Made by a program: the position numbers and the translations under genes. From assembly GCA_024222485.1 (NCBI GenBank), contig JAAEPJ010000150.1:1-41660 (forward strand): DNA of 41,660 nucleotides, in the 5' to 3' direction. This stretch comes from a bacterium (GTDB lineage Bacteria; RUG730; JAAEPJ01). A model generated the notes under the pieces. That model was given only the letters and a program-made list of their open reading frames with translations, had not been told where the DNA came from and made no database searches. The number at the start of each line of letters is the position of its first letter. The stretch's first letter is position 1. Positions 1 to 8,065 of this stretch are shown here, piece by piece.

Positions 1-2
1 AT

Positions 3-110
3 TATTGGCGTTCTCGTTATATTACACGAGAAAAAGTTGAAGCAGAATTCATTTTAAAATCTGTGTGTTTTAATTTGCTTAAAGCGATAAACAAGGTAGA
101 AATTGCTTAA
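3..110 (+). pseudogene. C-terminal fragment of a DDE transposase (IS1182-like), cut by the window edge
   Basis: An open frame enters from the left edge and ends at a TAA at 108-110, giving 35 residues. They contain REKVEAEFILKSVCFNLLKA, which resembles the end of the DDE_Tnp_1_6 / IS1182-type transposase domain, where the family has an R-G-L-E-K-V-R-x-E-x-x-L-x-x-x-A-x-N-L pattern. The catalytic part would lie upstream, so whether the full gene is intact cannot be told. I saw no clear terminal inverted repeat in the roughly 200 bases that follow. The match is by eye over a short stretch; an unrelated protein tail is possible. Confidence 0.5.
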
Positions 111-323
111 AAAGTAAATTTTAAGCAACAATCAAAAAAAACTAAGCCTTTTTAAGTTATTTATGATGATATTTATTTCGTAAAGGTAATATTTAATTAG
201 GTTAATAATTTTTTTAAATATTGACAAATTTATTTTGTTTTGTAATTAATATGCAAAATTATAGCTAGTTTAAAAGTGTTTTGTTTTTAAATTTTAGCTA
301 AAAAAATTAAAGGATTTTAAAAA
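111..323. other. non-coding AT-rich spacer between transposase remnant and DUF445 gene
   Basis: No credible reading frame, tRNA or hairpin with a U-tract is visible. It holds the candidate promoter of the next gene near 221-250 and ends with its AAAGGA ribosome binding site. Confidence 0.5.
221..250 (+). promoter_or_regulatory. candidate sigma-70 promoter for the DUF445 gene
   Basis: A perfect TTGACA -35 box lies at 221-226, followed 16-18 bases later by an AT-rich -10 region (TAATTA/ATTAAT, 243-250) that matches the consensus poorly. It would give a leader of about 65 bases. The -35 box is convincing; the -10 is not. Confidence 0.4.
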
Positions 324-1037
324 ATGAATAAAAGCTTTTTAACGAATATGATAGCAATACTTGTTATTATAATAGGGTATTGTTTGAATTCAGGTAAAGA
401 ACAAGTGTTATCTGTGGGTTTTTTTGCATTTTCTGGTGCAATAACTAATTGGTTGGCCGTTTACATGCTGTTTGAGAAAGTTCCATTACTATACGGTTCA
501 GGAGTGATTCCTAATAGGTTTGAAGAGTTTAAAGAAGGGATTAAATCTTTGATTATGAATCAGTTTTTTAATAAAGAAAATATTGATCGGTTTTTTAAAC
601 AGGAAGAAGAAACAATCATAGATAAATTAAACTTTGATGGCGTTATCAAGGCAATAGATTATAATAAGCTTTTTTTGGGGCTTGTAGATACCGTGATGAG
701 TTCTTCTTTTGGTGGGATGCTGGGCATGCTTGGAGGAAAAGAAGCATTAACTCCAATGAAAGAACCTTTTATCAAAAAGATGGAAGAGTTGATTTCTGAT
801 ATTACAAAAGAAGAAAAATTTTTAGCTGTTTTAAATCAAAATATTTTGACTAGTCACGAACAAGATAATATCGCGAGTAAATTAGAAGATGTTATTGATC
901 AACGGTTAGCCGAGTTAACACCACAAATGGTTAAAGAAATAATTCAAGAAATGATCCATAAACATTTAGGGTGGCTTGTTGTTTGGGGGGGAGTTTTTGG
1001 TGGAGCGATTGGTTTAATAATGAGCTTTTTAAATTAA
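324..1037 (+). CDS. DUF445 family membrane protein
   Basis: This 237-residue protein belongs to the DUF445 family (PF04286), whose biochemical role is unknown. The family signature is clear near the N-terminus: a first membrane helix (about 9-22), then FFAFSGAITNWLAVYMLFEK and YGSGVIPNRFEEFKEGIK, both typical of the short proteobacterial-type members. The middle (about 75-205) is soluble and helical, and residues 213-236 form a C-terminal membrane helix, so the protein is probably anchored at both ends. The start is supported by AAAGGA 8-9 bases upstream of the ATG. The gene stands alone, with its own candidate promoter, and its stop codon lies inside a perfect inverted repeat shared with the convergent lpoB gene. 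The family call is firm; function is not known. Confidence 0.85.
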   Translation: MNKSFLTNMIAILVIIIGYCLNSGKEQVLSVGFFAFSGAITNWLAVYMLFEKVPLLYGSGVIPNRFEEFKEGIKSLIMNQFFNKENIDRFFKQEEETIIDKLNFDGVIKAIDYNKLFLGLVDTVMSSSFGGMLGMLGGKEALTPMKEPFIKKMEELISDITKEEKFLAVLNQNILTSHEQDNIASKLEDVIDQRLAELTPQMVKEIIQEMIHKHLGWLVVWGGVFGGAIGLIMSFLN

Positions 1038-1055
1038 ATTTAAAAAGCTCATTAT
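1017..1055. terminator. perfect 19-bp-stem palindrome spanning the DUF445 stop codon, between convergent genes
   Basis: The arms are ATAATGAGCTTTTTAAATT (1017-1035) and its exact reverse complement (1037-1055), with a single A at the centre. The TAA stop of the DUF445 gene (1035-1037) sits at the dyad centre, and the convergent lpoB ends 24 bases away. The position suggests a bidirectional terminator, but neither side has a clean U-tract after the stem, so factor-assisted termination or an mRNA-stabilising hairpin is as likely. Confidence 0.6.
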
Positions 1056-1078
1056 CTAAAAAACTCAGTTCATCAAGT

Positions 1079-1675
1079 TTAAAATTTTCTTTTTCTTTTT
1101 TTTACTAGTTTTTTTATTTTTTTTTGACCTATCCAAACTTTTTCATTGGTTTTGATATTGATGAGTTCAAGTTCAACTTGATAGTACTTAACGGATTCTT
1201 TGCCAAGTTCATCAAAGATTGTGTTGATTTGTCCTTTAAGCATAAAGTCTGCACCTGTTTCTTGGAATTTAGCTTTTTTGGTCGCTTGACTCGAAAAAGT
1301 TGCTTGGTCATCTTTTTCGCTTCTAAGTTCTTGTCTTTCCGTGCTTGATGCAACGAACTTTATTCTTCCTGAGTTGACTAGAGCGGTTTCTAAATCCTTA
1401 GTGATTGTTTGGGTATTAATGTGTTCTTGAGACCTGTTTAAGATCATTCCAACAATAACAACAGGTTTTTTTCCCTTTTTTTCCATAAATTCTTCACGCC
1501 AGTAGCTACCAAGACAGCTGTTAACCAGTGCCTGTGATGTAATTTGTGAGTCTGCATCATTCCAGTCACCACTTAGATCAACAATTTCGTTTGATTCCAT
1601 TCGTGTAATTTTTGTACTGGCACAACCGAAAAGTAGGGCCGCACTTAAAGAAATGATAAAAATTTTATTTATCAT
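1079..1675 (-). CDS. lpoB: penicillin-binding protein activator LpoB-like lipoprotein
   Basis: This is an LpoB-family lipoprotein (PF13036). In Enterobacteria LpoB is an outer-membrane lipoprotein that reaches through the periplasm to stimulate the peptidoglycan synthase PBP1b. Seen here are a signal peptide with lipobox LFGC about 20 residues in, then LSGDWNDADS, PVVIVGMILNRSQEHINT, the RQELRSEKDDQ segment, GADFMLKGQINTIFDE and a closing NEKVWIGQKKIKKL, all in family order. The tail is very basic (KKRKRKF). Start: the ATG at 1679-1681 overlaps the GGAG sequence, whereas the second ATG (1673-1675) sits 6 bases after it, so the second is preferred, giving 198 residues. No PBP gene lies nearby. 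It implies a diderm envelope. Family call is strong; the PBP partner is unknown. Confidence 0.85.
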   Translation of the reverse strand: MINKIFIISLSAALLFGCASTKITRMESNEIVDLSGDWNDADSQITSQALVNSCLGSYWREEFMEKKGKKPVVIVGMILNRSQEHINTQTITKDLETALVNSGRIKFVASSTERQELRSEKDDQATFSSQATKKAKFQETGADFMLKGQINTIFDELGKESVKYYQVELELINIKTNEKVWIGQKKIKKLVKKRKRKF

Positions 1676-1681
1676 GTTCAT

Positions 1682-2243
1682 CTCCTTTTTAATTTTGATA
1701 TTGAACTATTTTAAGCAAAGCTTTTTTTCATTGCTCAATCAAATGGTGTTCACATTAATTTGAGCGACTTTTTTTAGAAAATAAATACATTTTAAATGGA
1801 TATATATAATTATAATATTTTAGAATTTTTAATCATCAACTAGAAAGTTATTTAAACTATAGTATATTTATTCTATAATTTTCAAGTAAAAAATTTAGAG
1901 GAAATTTATTTTATTTTTGAAGGGGAAAGACTCTATCATCAATAAATTATTATCATAAACTCTCAATAACTAGAATTAATAGGATATTAGAGTATTTTAA
2001 AATAATATTAGGCTAAGAAAGAAAAAGAAGTGCTGGCAAGATTCTTGATATTAAGCTAGAAATTAGTCCAAATGTTTATTTTTAAAAATAAATGTTGAAG
2101 TTACTTCGAAAATTTTATTAAAAATAATTGTTTATTTGGATTAGTCTTTATAAGATTATAATAATAAAATTAAGCAAACTAAAAATAGGAATACTAAAAA
2201 ATTTGTTAGTGTTATTTCCTAAAATAATAATAGGACTCAAGTA
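1682..2243. other. non-coding AT-rich region upstream of obg
   Basis: About 560 bases with no supportable gene on either strand. It carries the upstream region of lpoB at its left end and of obg at its right end. A TATAAT at 2157-2162 could be a -10 box for obg, but the matching -35 is poor (TTTGGA, 2135-2140). A loose inverted relation exists between CCAAAT near 2070 and ATTTGG near 2134. No tRNA T-loop sequence is present. Confidence 0.5.
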
Positions 2244-3524
2244 ATGTTTATAGATCAATCAAAAATAATTGTAAAATCAGGGAAAGGCGGAGATGGATGT
2301 GTGAGCTTTCGTAGAGAGAAATATGTTGAGCGTGGTGGTCCTGATGGTGGCAATGGTGGCAGAGGTGGAGAAATTTATTTAGTTGCATCTACGCGTTGTG
2401 CAAGCTTATATGATTTTACGAAACGACGACATTTTTTTGCAGATAATGGTATTAATGGTAAAGGGGCTCTTAAACATGGCAAGGCAGGTAAGGATGTTTT
2501 TATTAATGTCCCTTGTGGGACTTTAGTTTATACGTATGACCTAGAAACGGATACTAAAACTTTAAAAGCAGATTTAGTGAGCCAAAGAGATAAGCTTTGT
2601 GTTGCAAAAGGTGGTCGAGGTGGACGAGGAAATGCTACCTTTAAAAGTTCAAATAGAACTGCCCCTTCTATTGCGGAGAAAGGTGCCCCTTCTCAAGAAG
2701 TTATTTTGATGTTAGAGCTTAAATTAATTGCAAATGTGGGGCTTTTAGGTTACCCCAATGCCGGTAAATCAACTTTTTTAGCTGCAGTCACTAATGCTAA
2801 ACCTAAAATTGCCGACTATCCTTTTACAACATTAAAACCAAATTTAGGTGTAGTTCATTATTATGATAAAAGTTTAGTTATTGTTGATATTCCAGGGATT
2901 GTTAGCGGTGCACATCAAGGTGTTGGACTTGGTTTTGAGTTTTTAAGGCATGTGGAGCGTACACGATTTTTATTGCATTTAATAGATGTTAACGCTGAAA
3001 ATATTTTTGAAAACTTTGAAAACTTGAATCAAGAGCTTCTTCTTTATAATGAAAAATTAGCAACAAGAAAGCAGGTGGTTTTGATCACAAAGCAAGATAC
3101 AAGTTTAGCTGACTTAACTGAGGTTAAACAAAAAATTTTAGCTTCAAAAATAATTAATGTGTTGGGCGTTTTTGAGATCTCGGCTATTTCTCGCTCAGGT
3201 CTAGATGATATTTCAGCATTTTTATATAATATTTTAGATAATTTAGATGAGGAACCTGAAGAATCTCTCATCGAGGCAGAAGATGCGATTGAAGAGTTTA
3301 TCTTGAAAAAAGAATTTTCTGTTGCTAAGTCTGGTGGTGTTTTTTATGTCAAAGGGGAAAAGGTTGAGCGTTTAGCATCAATGACTTACTTTGATAAGCC
3401 TGAAGCTTTAATGCGGTTTCAAGCTATTATCGATAAGATGGGAGTCAATGAAGAATTGAAAGCAAATGGTATAGCAAAAGGCGACTTAGTTATTATCGCT
3501 GACTTTGAATTTTATTACCAGTAA
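2244..3524 (+). CDS. obg: GTPase Obg/CgtA
   Basis: Obg is an essential GTPase tied to 50S ribosome assembly and stress control. The 426 residues show the three-part layout: glycine-rich Obg domain (1-158, with GGDGCVSFRREK and repeated GGxGGxG), the G domain (about 160-330) and the OCT domain (about 350-426). G motifs are P-loop GYPNAGKS at 169-176, PFTT for switch I, DIPG for G3 and TKQD for G4; the T instead of the usual N in NKxD is a tolerated variant. The G5-like element is EISAIS. The start is preceded by TAGGA. Unlike in many bacteria, rplU and rpmA are not directly upstream; a 560-base non-coding stretch is there instead. A cyclase gene follows after 38 bases, probably in one operon. 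Confidence 0.97.
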   Translation: MFIDQSKIIVKSGKGGDGCVSFRREKYVERGGPDGGNGGRGGEIYLVASTRCASLYDFTKRRHFFADNGINGKGALKHGKAGKDVFINVPCGTLVYTYDLETDTKTLKADLVSQRDKLCVAKGGRGGRGNATFKSSNRTAPSIAEKGAPSQEVILMLELKLIANVGLLGYPNAGKSTFLAAVTNAKPKIADYPFTTLKPNLGVVHYYDKSLVIVDIPGIVSGAHQGVGLGFEFLRHVERTRFLLHLIDVNAENIFENFENLNQELLLYNEKLATRKQVVLITKQDTSLADLTEVKQKILASKIINVLGVFEISAISRSGLDDISAFLYNILDNLDEEPEESLIEAEDAIEEFILKKEFSVAKSGGVFYVKGEKVERLASMTYFDKPEALMRFQAIIDKMGVNEELKANGIAKGDLVIIADFEFYYQ

Positions 3525-3562
3525 TTAGCAATGTTTTACTAGGAATAAAAATAGGATTATAT

Positions 3563-6436
3563 ATGTTATTAACCCTTGATATTTTTTTATATATCGCTGG
3601 ATACTTATTTGCTGCATTTTTGTCATTTTCTATGACAGCTTTTATTCTTGCAAAAAATTTTAAACCTAATATTAATAAATGGTTTGTTTTACTGCATTTT
3701 TGTCTTGCTTGTTGGTGGCTCGGTTCTGCTTTTATTAAAATTTCAGCTTTCCCATATGATTTTGCTATAAATTTTTATCGTTTAACATATCTTTTTGCTT
3801 TTTTAATCCCAGCTTTAGGCATCCATTTTATTTTTTCCCTCTTAAAAAAAGAGTGGGGTGGTTATTTTAGAGATATTTTTTATATTATTACATTTATTCT
3901 TATTTCTTTCCTGCCTTCCTCATTTTTTATTCAAGGACTAGTGAGTACCAACGATAATGTTTTTCAAGAGATATATATTGGGGTGTTTTATTATATTTTT
4001 ATAGTCACTTTTTTGTTGAGTTGTGGTTATGCACTTTATGTTTTCATGAAGAAAAGGAAAAAAGCGTCTAGCCTGAAAAAAGGTCAGTTTAATATCATAT
4101 TATCAGGGTATAGCCTTATTTATTTAGGTGGGGTGTTATTTTTTTGTGATATCTTGAAAATTTTAAATGTATTTGCTTTATCAGGCTATGTTGGCTCTTG
4201 TGGATTATTAATCATCGCTTATGGAATTATGAAGCATAAGCTAATGGAGGTCGAAGTTGTCTGGCGATATTTTTTTGAATATTTTTGTTACATCATAATT
4301 GGGGTAATTCTTTTTTTTATTTTTACTGTTTACCTTTTTCTAAATACTTCATTACTAACTGCCTTTTTAATTACTTCCTTTGTGGCAACAGTTTTTATGC
4401 CTTTTTTTAGGGTGGGATTTTTTAAAGTTTCACATAACTTCATGCTTTTAAGTTATCAGTCTCTTTGGAATAAGTTGGAAAAAATATCTCAGAAGAGGAA
4501 CAATAACTTGGATATTCGTGATTTTGCCGAGTTTTTAGTTAAAGATCTTGTCATGACTATGAAATTGGAGAAAGGCGTTTATTATAAATTAAATGAATTG
4601 AATAATAAATATATTCCTCTTTTAGCAACTAAGCCTCAGTATTATTTGCCCCTTGACCAAACAATTATTGCATACCTTAAAAAAACGCAAAATTATATTT
4701 ATAGAGACGATTTAGAGGCTCTTGAGATAAAAAAAGTGATGCAGGATATAAATATTTCACTTTGTTTTCCTATTTTTTACGATAACTTAATGGTAGGGAT
4801 TATTGTTTATGGAGAGAAAAAAACGGAGAATACTTTCCATCATCAAGAACTTAGGTTTTTAAGGGAAATTACTAAAAAAGTACAAGAGCAGTTAACAAAT
4901 ACTCTTTACCTACAGTATAGCTTGAATCATAATGCAGAAGATATTGTACGAAAATATAAACATACTTATCAAATGTATATTTTGCGTGAGATTAAGCATA
5001 TGGGTGCCATTAAACAGTTAGATGACCTTTATACCCATGCTGTTGATTTAATTAAGCGTGCAATGTCTTGTAGCTTTAAAGCACTTTACTGTTTTGATGA
5101 AAGACAAAATTCTTATATAAAAAAATATGTTATTAATGTCGATGATGAATTCCCTGAAAAAATTTCTGAACAAAATTATTTAGTGGAAAACTTAAGAATT
5201 AAAAAAGAGATCATCGTATATGATAACCTCAAAAAAATTGAAACCTCCAGAGGAGTAAAAGAAGATATTTTCCCTCATTTTAACTCACTTTTAATTGTTC
5301 CCTTAACGGATATTACCCTTTTTGGGTTTTTGGTGATCGAGGATCAAAAAGAAAATAAAGAATTTTATACTAGTGATGATTTTATTCTGCTTTCAATGAT
5401 TGCTGATCGTTTAGAGTTGACTATTAGTAACTTATTAACAAGAGAAAAAGCAGAGCGGGATCCTTTGACCAATCTTTATAATAAAGACTATTTTTTGAGA
5501 AGAACAAATGAAGAAATAGCCAGCAGCTTAAAATATTCTAAACCACTTGCTATGTTGATGATTGATATTGATGATTTTAAATATTTCAATCATTATTTTG
5601 GACATACTATTGGGGATGAAGTTTTAAAAGCTGTCAGCAATGCCGTTAATTTAGTTCTTAGACCAATGGATGAGTTCTGTCGTTATGGAGGCGAAGAGTT
5701 GGGCATTTTAGCTTTAGATACTAATGAAAACCAGGCGGTCATTTTAACCCAAAAAATTATTGAAGGGATTAAGGCTAATAAAAAATTATCAGATATTTTT
5801 AATGTATATAGCAAGCGAGTTAGTGTGAGTATCGGTCTTTCTTTTTTCTATAATGGTATTGAGGAAACAGAGTTTTTGAACGAAGATATTTTAGAAGCTT
5901 CAAATCAGTTATTTAATCGTGCGAATCTTGCTTTGATACGTGCGCAGAATCGAGGTGTGTTTAATTATACTTTAAGTGCAGCATTTAAAAAAGGAGATAA
6001 GTTAGTTGAGAAGACCTTATTCCCGTTGCGTATTCTAATTTTGTCTGAAACATCAGGATATACGGAATTTGATATTCCTAATATGGTAATTGAAACGGTC
6101 TTCACTTTTGAAGAAGTTTTAGATATATATGCTGGCTACGATATTGTTATTCTCGAAATGCCGGAAGAAGATTTAACAATTTTTAGTAATATGGAAAAGT
6201 TAATGGCTGAAAATAAAGATTGTAAGTTGGCAGTTGTTACAGAATATACAGAGTATAAAAAAGTTATCAATGAACTGGGTGTAAAGTTTTTTGTTACTCC
6301 TTTTTATCCGGAAGATTTAAAAAATTGGGTTCAAACTTTAGGTTCACTGACCCCAGGAAAAGATAGTCAAACTTATGACTTAACTCAAGGTCTAAGGTTA
6401 CAATCAGATACTACAAAAAAAATTATACTTAAGTAG
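3563..6436 (+). CDS. membrane GAF-GGDEF diguanylate cyclase with degenerate C-terminal receiver
   Basis: A 957-residue protein predicted to make cyclic di-GMP. In order: about nine membrane helices in residues 1-290, the first seven resembling the 7TM sensor region of some histidine kinases; two GAF-like segments (about 310-450 and 490-625); a GGDEF domain starting at DPLTNLYNKD (633) with MIDIDDFKYFNHYFGH and active loop GGEEL (709-713). An inhibitory I-site RPMD (700-703) stands exactly five residues before GGEEL, so both catalysis and product inhibition look possible. Residues 820-945 look like a receiver domain, but the phospho-acceptor place reads VILEMPEE (Glu, not Asp) and the usual KPF reads TPF, so phosphorylation is unlikely. 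It lies between obg and proB with gaps of 38 and 7 bases. The signal sensed is unknown. Confidence 0.85.
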   Translation: MLLTLDIFLYIAGYLFAAFLSFSMTAFILAKNFKPNINKWFVLLHFCLACWWLGSAFIKISAFPYDFAINFYRLTYLFAFLIPALGIHFIFSLLKKEWGGYFRDIFYIITFILISFLPSSFFIQGLVSTNDNVFQEIYIGVFYYIFIVTFLLSCGYALYVFMKKRKKASSLKKGQFNIILSGYSLIYLGGVLFFCDILKILNVFALSGYVGSCGLLIIAYGIMKHKLMEVEVVWRYFFEYFCYIIIGVILFFIFTVYLFLNTSLLTAFLITSFVATVFMPFFRVGFFKVSHNFMLLSYQSLWNKLEKISQKRNNNLDIRDFAEFLVKDLVMTMKLEKGVYYKLNELNNKYIPLLATKPQYYLPLDQTIIAYLKKTQNYIYRDDLEALEIKKVMQDINISLCFPIFYDNLMVGIIVYGEKKTENTFHHQELRFLREITKKVQEQLTNTLYLQYSLNHNAEDIVRKYKHTYQMYILREIKHMGAIKQLDDLYTHAVDLIKRAMSCSFKALYCFDERQNSYIKKYVINVDDEFPEKISEQNYLVENLRIKKEIIVYDNLKKIETSRGVKEDIFPHFNSLLIVPLTDITLFGFLVIEDQKENKEFYTSDDFILLSMIADRLELTISNLLTREKAERDPLTNLYNKDYFLRRTNEEIASSLKYSKPLAMLMIDIDDFKYFNHYFGHTIGDEVLKAVSNAVNLVLRPMDEFCRYGGEELGILALDTNENQAVILTQKIIEGIKANKKLSDIFNVYSKRVSVSIGLSFFYNGIEETEFLNEDILEASNQLFNRANLALIRAQNRGVFNYTLSAAFKKGDKLVEKTLFPLRILILSETSGYTEFDIPNMVIETVFTFEEVLDIYAGYDIVILEMPEEDLTIFSNMEKLMAENKDCKLAVVTEYTEYKKVINELGVKFFVTPFYPEDLKNWVQTLGSLTPGKDSQTYDLTQGLRLQSDTTKKIILK

Positions 6437-6443
6437 GCAAAAT

Positions 6444-7538
6444 ATGAAGAAGAAAAAGTTATTTGTTTTAAAAGTTGGTAGCAAATTGCTTACTAAAGAC
6501 AATGGCTGTTTTAATTCTGAATATTTGGTTTCTATGGCGGATACTATTAATAGTAATGTCTTGAAAAAAGGGCATAGGATTATTATCGTTAGCTCTGGCG
6601 CTGTTGCAGCAGGGTTAGGGATTTTAAACTTAAGAGGTAGACCTAAGACTATCCCTGAGAAACAAGCTTTGGCAGCTCTTGGACAGGTAAAGCTTATGAA
6701 TAATTATGCAGATATTTTTAATGTTCATAAACAGAAAGTCGCTCAAATTTTATTGACAAAATCACATATAGAAGATCGTAAACGATATTTAAATATCAGG
6801 AATACACTTTTGACTTTGCTCAATAAAGGGATTATTCCTATTGTAAATGAAAATGATACAGTCTCTGTAGATGAGATACAGTTTGGTGATAATGATACAT
6901 TAGCCGCTACTGTTGCGGCTAAAATGGGGGCAGACCAGCTAGTTATTTTAACAGATGTTGATGGTGTTTATACGGCTAATCCGCGTCAAGATAAAAATGC
7001 AAAATTTTTACAAGAAATCAAAATTAACGATAAAACAAAGATGGAGATTGATTTTTCATTAAAAACAGGAAGTACTCATGGCACAGGGGGGATGCATACC
7101 AAGTTTAAAGCTGCTAAGATTGCTTGTAGTTCTGGTGTAGAGGTTTTTATTACTAATGGCTCTAAGGGATTAGGGAATTTATTTATAACATTTCAAAAAG
7201 GGACAAGGTTTATTCCTGATGAGGATGTTCTTAGCCATAAAGAAAGGTGGATGGCTTTTGGCGCTAAAGTAAAGGGGGAAATTGTGGTTGATGATGGGGC
7301 TTGTAATGCCCTTTTAAATATGGGTAAGAGCTTATTGCCAGCAGGGGTGTTAAAGGTCTCGGGTCGTTTTGAAGAAGGTGATATTGTTGCGATTGTTAAT
7401 CTTAAACAGCATTGCTTTGCAAAAGGAGTTGTGGAGTACTCGAAGCTAGACTTAGATAAATATAAAGGAAAGCAAACAGCAGAGATTGTAAATAGTCGTG
7501 TGGTTATTCATCGGGATAATATGGTTATTATTAAATAA
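6444..7538 (+). CDS. proB: glutamate 5-kinase
   Basis: ProB phosphorylates L-glutamate to glutamyl-5-phosphate, the first step of proline synthesis, in the cytoplasm. The 364 residues show an amino-acid kinase domain (1-260) with VLKVGSKLLT, SSGAVAAGLG, NENDTVSVDEIQFGDNDTLA, LTDVDGVYTANPR and the GTGGMHTKFKAAKIA segment, followed by a C-terminal PUA domain (about 275-350; GDIVAIVNL, AKGVVEYS). This is the full two-domain form. The gene starts 7 bases after the cyclase gene, so the two are very likely co-transcribed. The expected partner proA is not in the window. Family call is very secure. Confidence 0.96.
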   Translation: MKKKKLFVLKVGSKLLTKDNGCFNSEYLVSMADTINSNVLKKGHRIIIVSSGAVAAGLGILNLRGRPKTIPEKQALAALGQVKLMNNYADIFNVHKQKVAQILLTKSHIEDRKRYLNIRNTLLTLLNKGIIPIVNENDTVSVDEIQFGDNDTLAATVAAKMGADQLVILTDVDGVYTANPRQDKNAKFLQEIKINDKTKMEIDFSLKTGSTHGTGGMHTKFKAAKIACSSGVEVFITNGSKGLGNLFITFQKGTRFIPDEDVLSHKERWMAFGAKVKGEIVVDDGACNALLNMGKSLLPAGVLKVSGRFEEGDIVAIVNLKQHCFAKGVVEYSKLDLDKYKGKQTAEIVNSRVVIHRDNMVIIK

Positions 7539-7633
7539 TAAAGTTATTAATAGAAGAGCTTTTTATTTTTAAAGCATTTGGGAGTAATGTATTATTTTTG
7601 AGGAGATATTTTAAAAAAATATAAGGAGTTAAG

Positions 7634-7909
7634 ATGTTTAAACATATCGTAATGTGGAAACTAACTGAAGATGTTGGTCAGAAAATTAAAAAAGATTTAG
7701 AGAATTTAAATTCTCTTGACTGTGTTCAAAAAATGGAAGTAGGTTTGGATACATCAAAAAAAGAGGCTTCTTTTGATGTTGTTCTTTATAGTGAATTTGA
7801 AAATGAAGATGCGTTTGCAGAATACTTTAAGCATCCAGAGCATAAGAAAATAGTTGATTTTTTAAAAACGGTAGTCAAAGATCGCGTTGTTGTCGATTAT
7901 AATGTTTAA
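7634..7909 (+). CDS. Dabb (stress-responsive alpha/beta barrel) domain protein
   Basis: A 91-residue single-domain protein of the Dabb family (PF07876), small dimeric ferredoxin-like barrels with varied roles. The family hallmarks are the start MFKHIVMWKL, the middle GLDTSKKEASFDVVLYSEFE and the EYFKHPEHKKIVDF stretch with its conserved H-P-x-H. The ribosome binding site is AAGGAG seven bases before the ATG. It stands 95 bases after proB and ends before the convergent phosphofructokinase gene. The exact function cannot be given from sequence. Confidence 0.85.
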   Translation: MFKHIVMWKLTEDVGQKIKKDLENLNSLDCVQKMEVGLDTSKKEASFDVVLYSEFENEDAFAEYFKHPEHKKIVDFLKTVVKDRVVVDYNV

Positions 7910-8022
7910 TAGTAAAAGATGATGTAAAGAGGTCAAGCATCACATTTTTTGGTATTCAATTAAGTTGATTATTAAAATTGTTTTTTGATTAATTTTTAAT
8001 AAATTTAATTTCTAGTATTATA

Positions 8023-8059
8023 TTTTGTAGAGACAAGGCAATCCCCTGTCTCTACAAAA
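8023..8059. terminator. hairpin just after the phosphofructokinase stop codon
   Basis: Arms TTTTGTAGAGACA (8023-8035) and TGTCTCTACAAAA (8047-8059) pair perfectly, and after one bulged A two more G-C pairs close the loop. It begins six bases beyond the stop of the minus-strand gene and lies between convergent genes. As with the hairpin at 1017-1055, no U-tract follows the stem in either direction, so simple intrinsic termination is doubtful. Confidence 0.6.
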
Positions 8060-8065
8060 CTAAGA

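Noticed and set aside
1682-2243. Possible tRNA or small RNA in the large gap before obg
   Set aside because: No T-loop sequence, no acceptor stem, and no promoter-hairpin pair could be found.
7917-7950. Possible Dabb-gene terminator: TGATG and CATCA followed by a T6 run
   Set aside because: Only five pairs with a 13-base loop; too weak to call although the T-run is suggestive.
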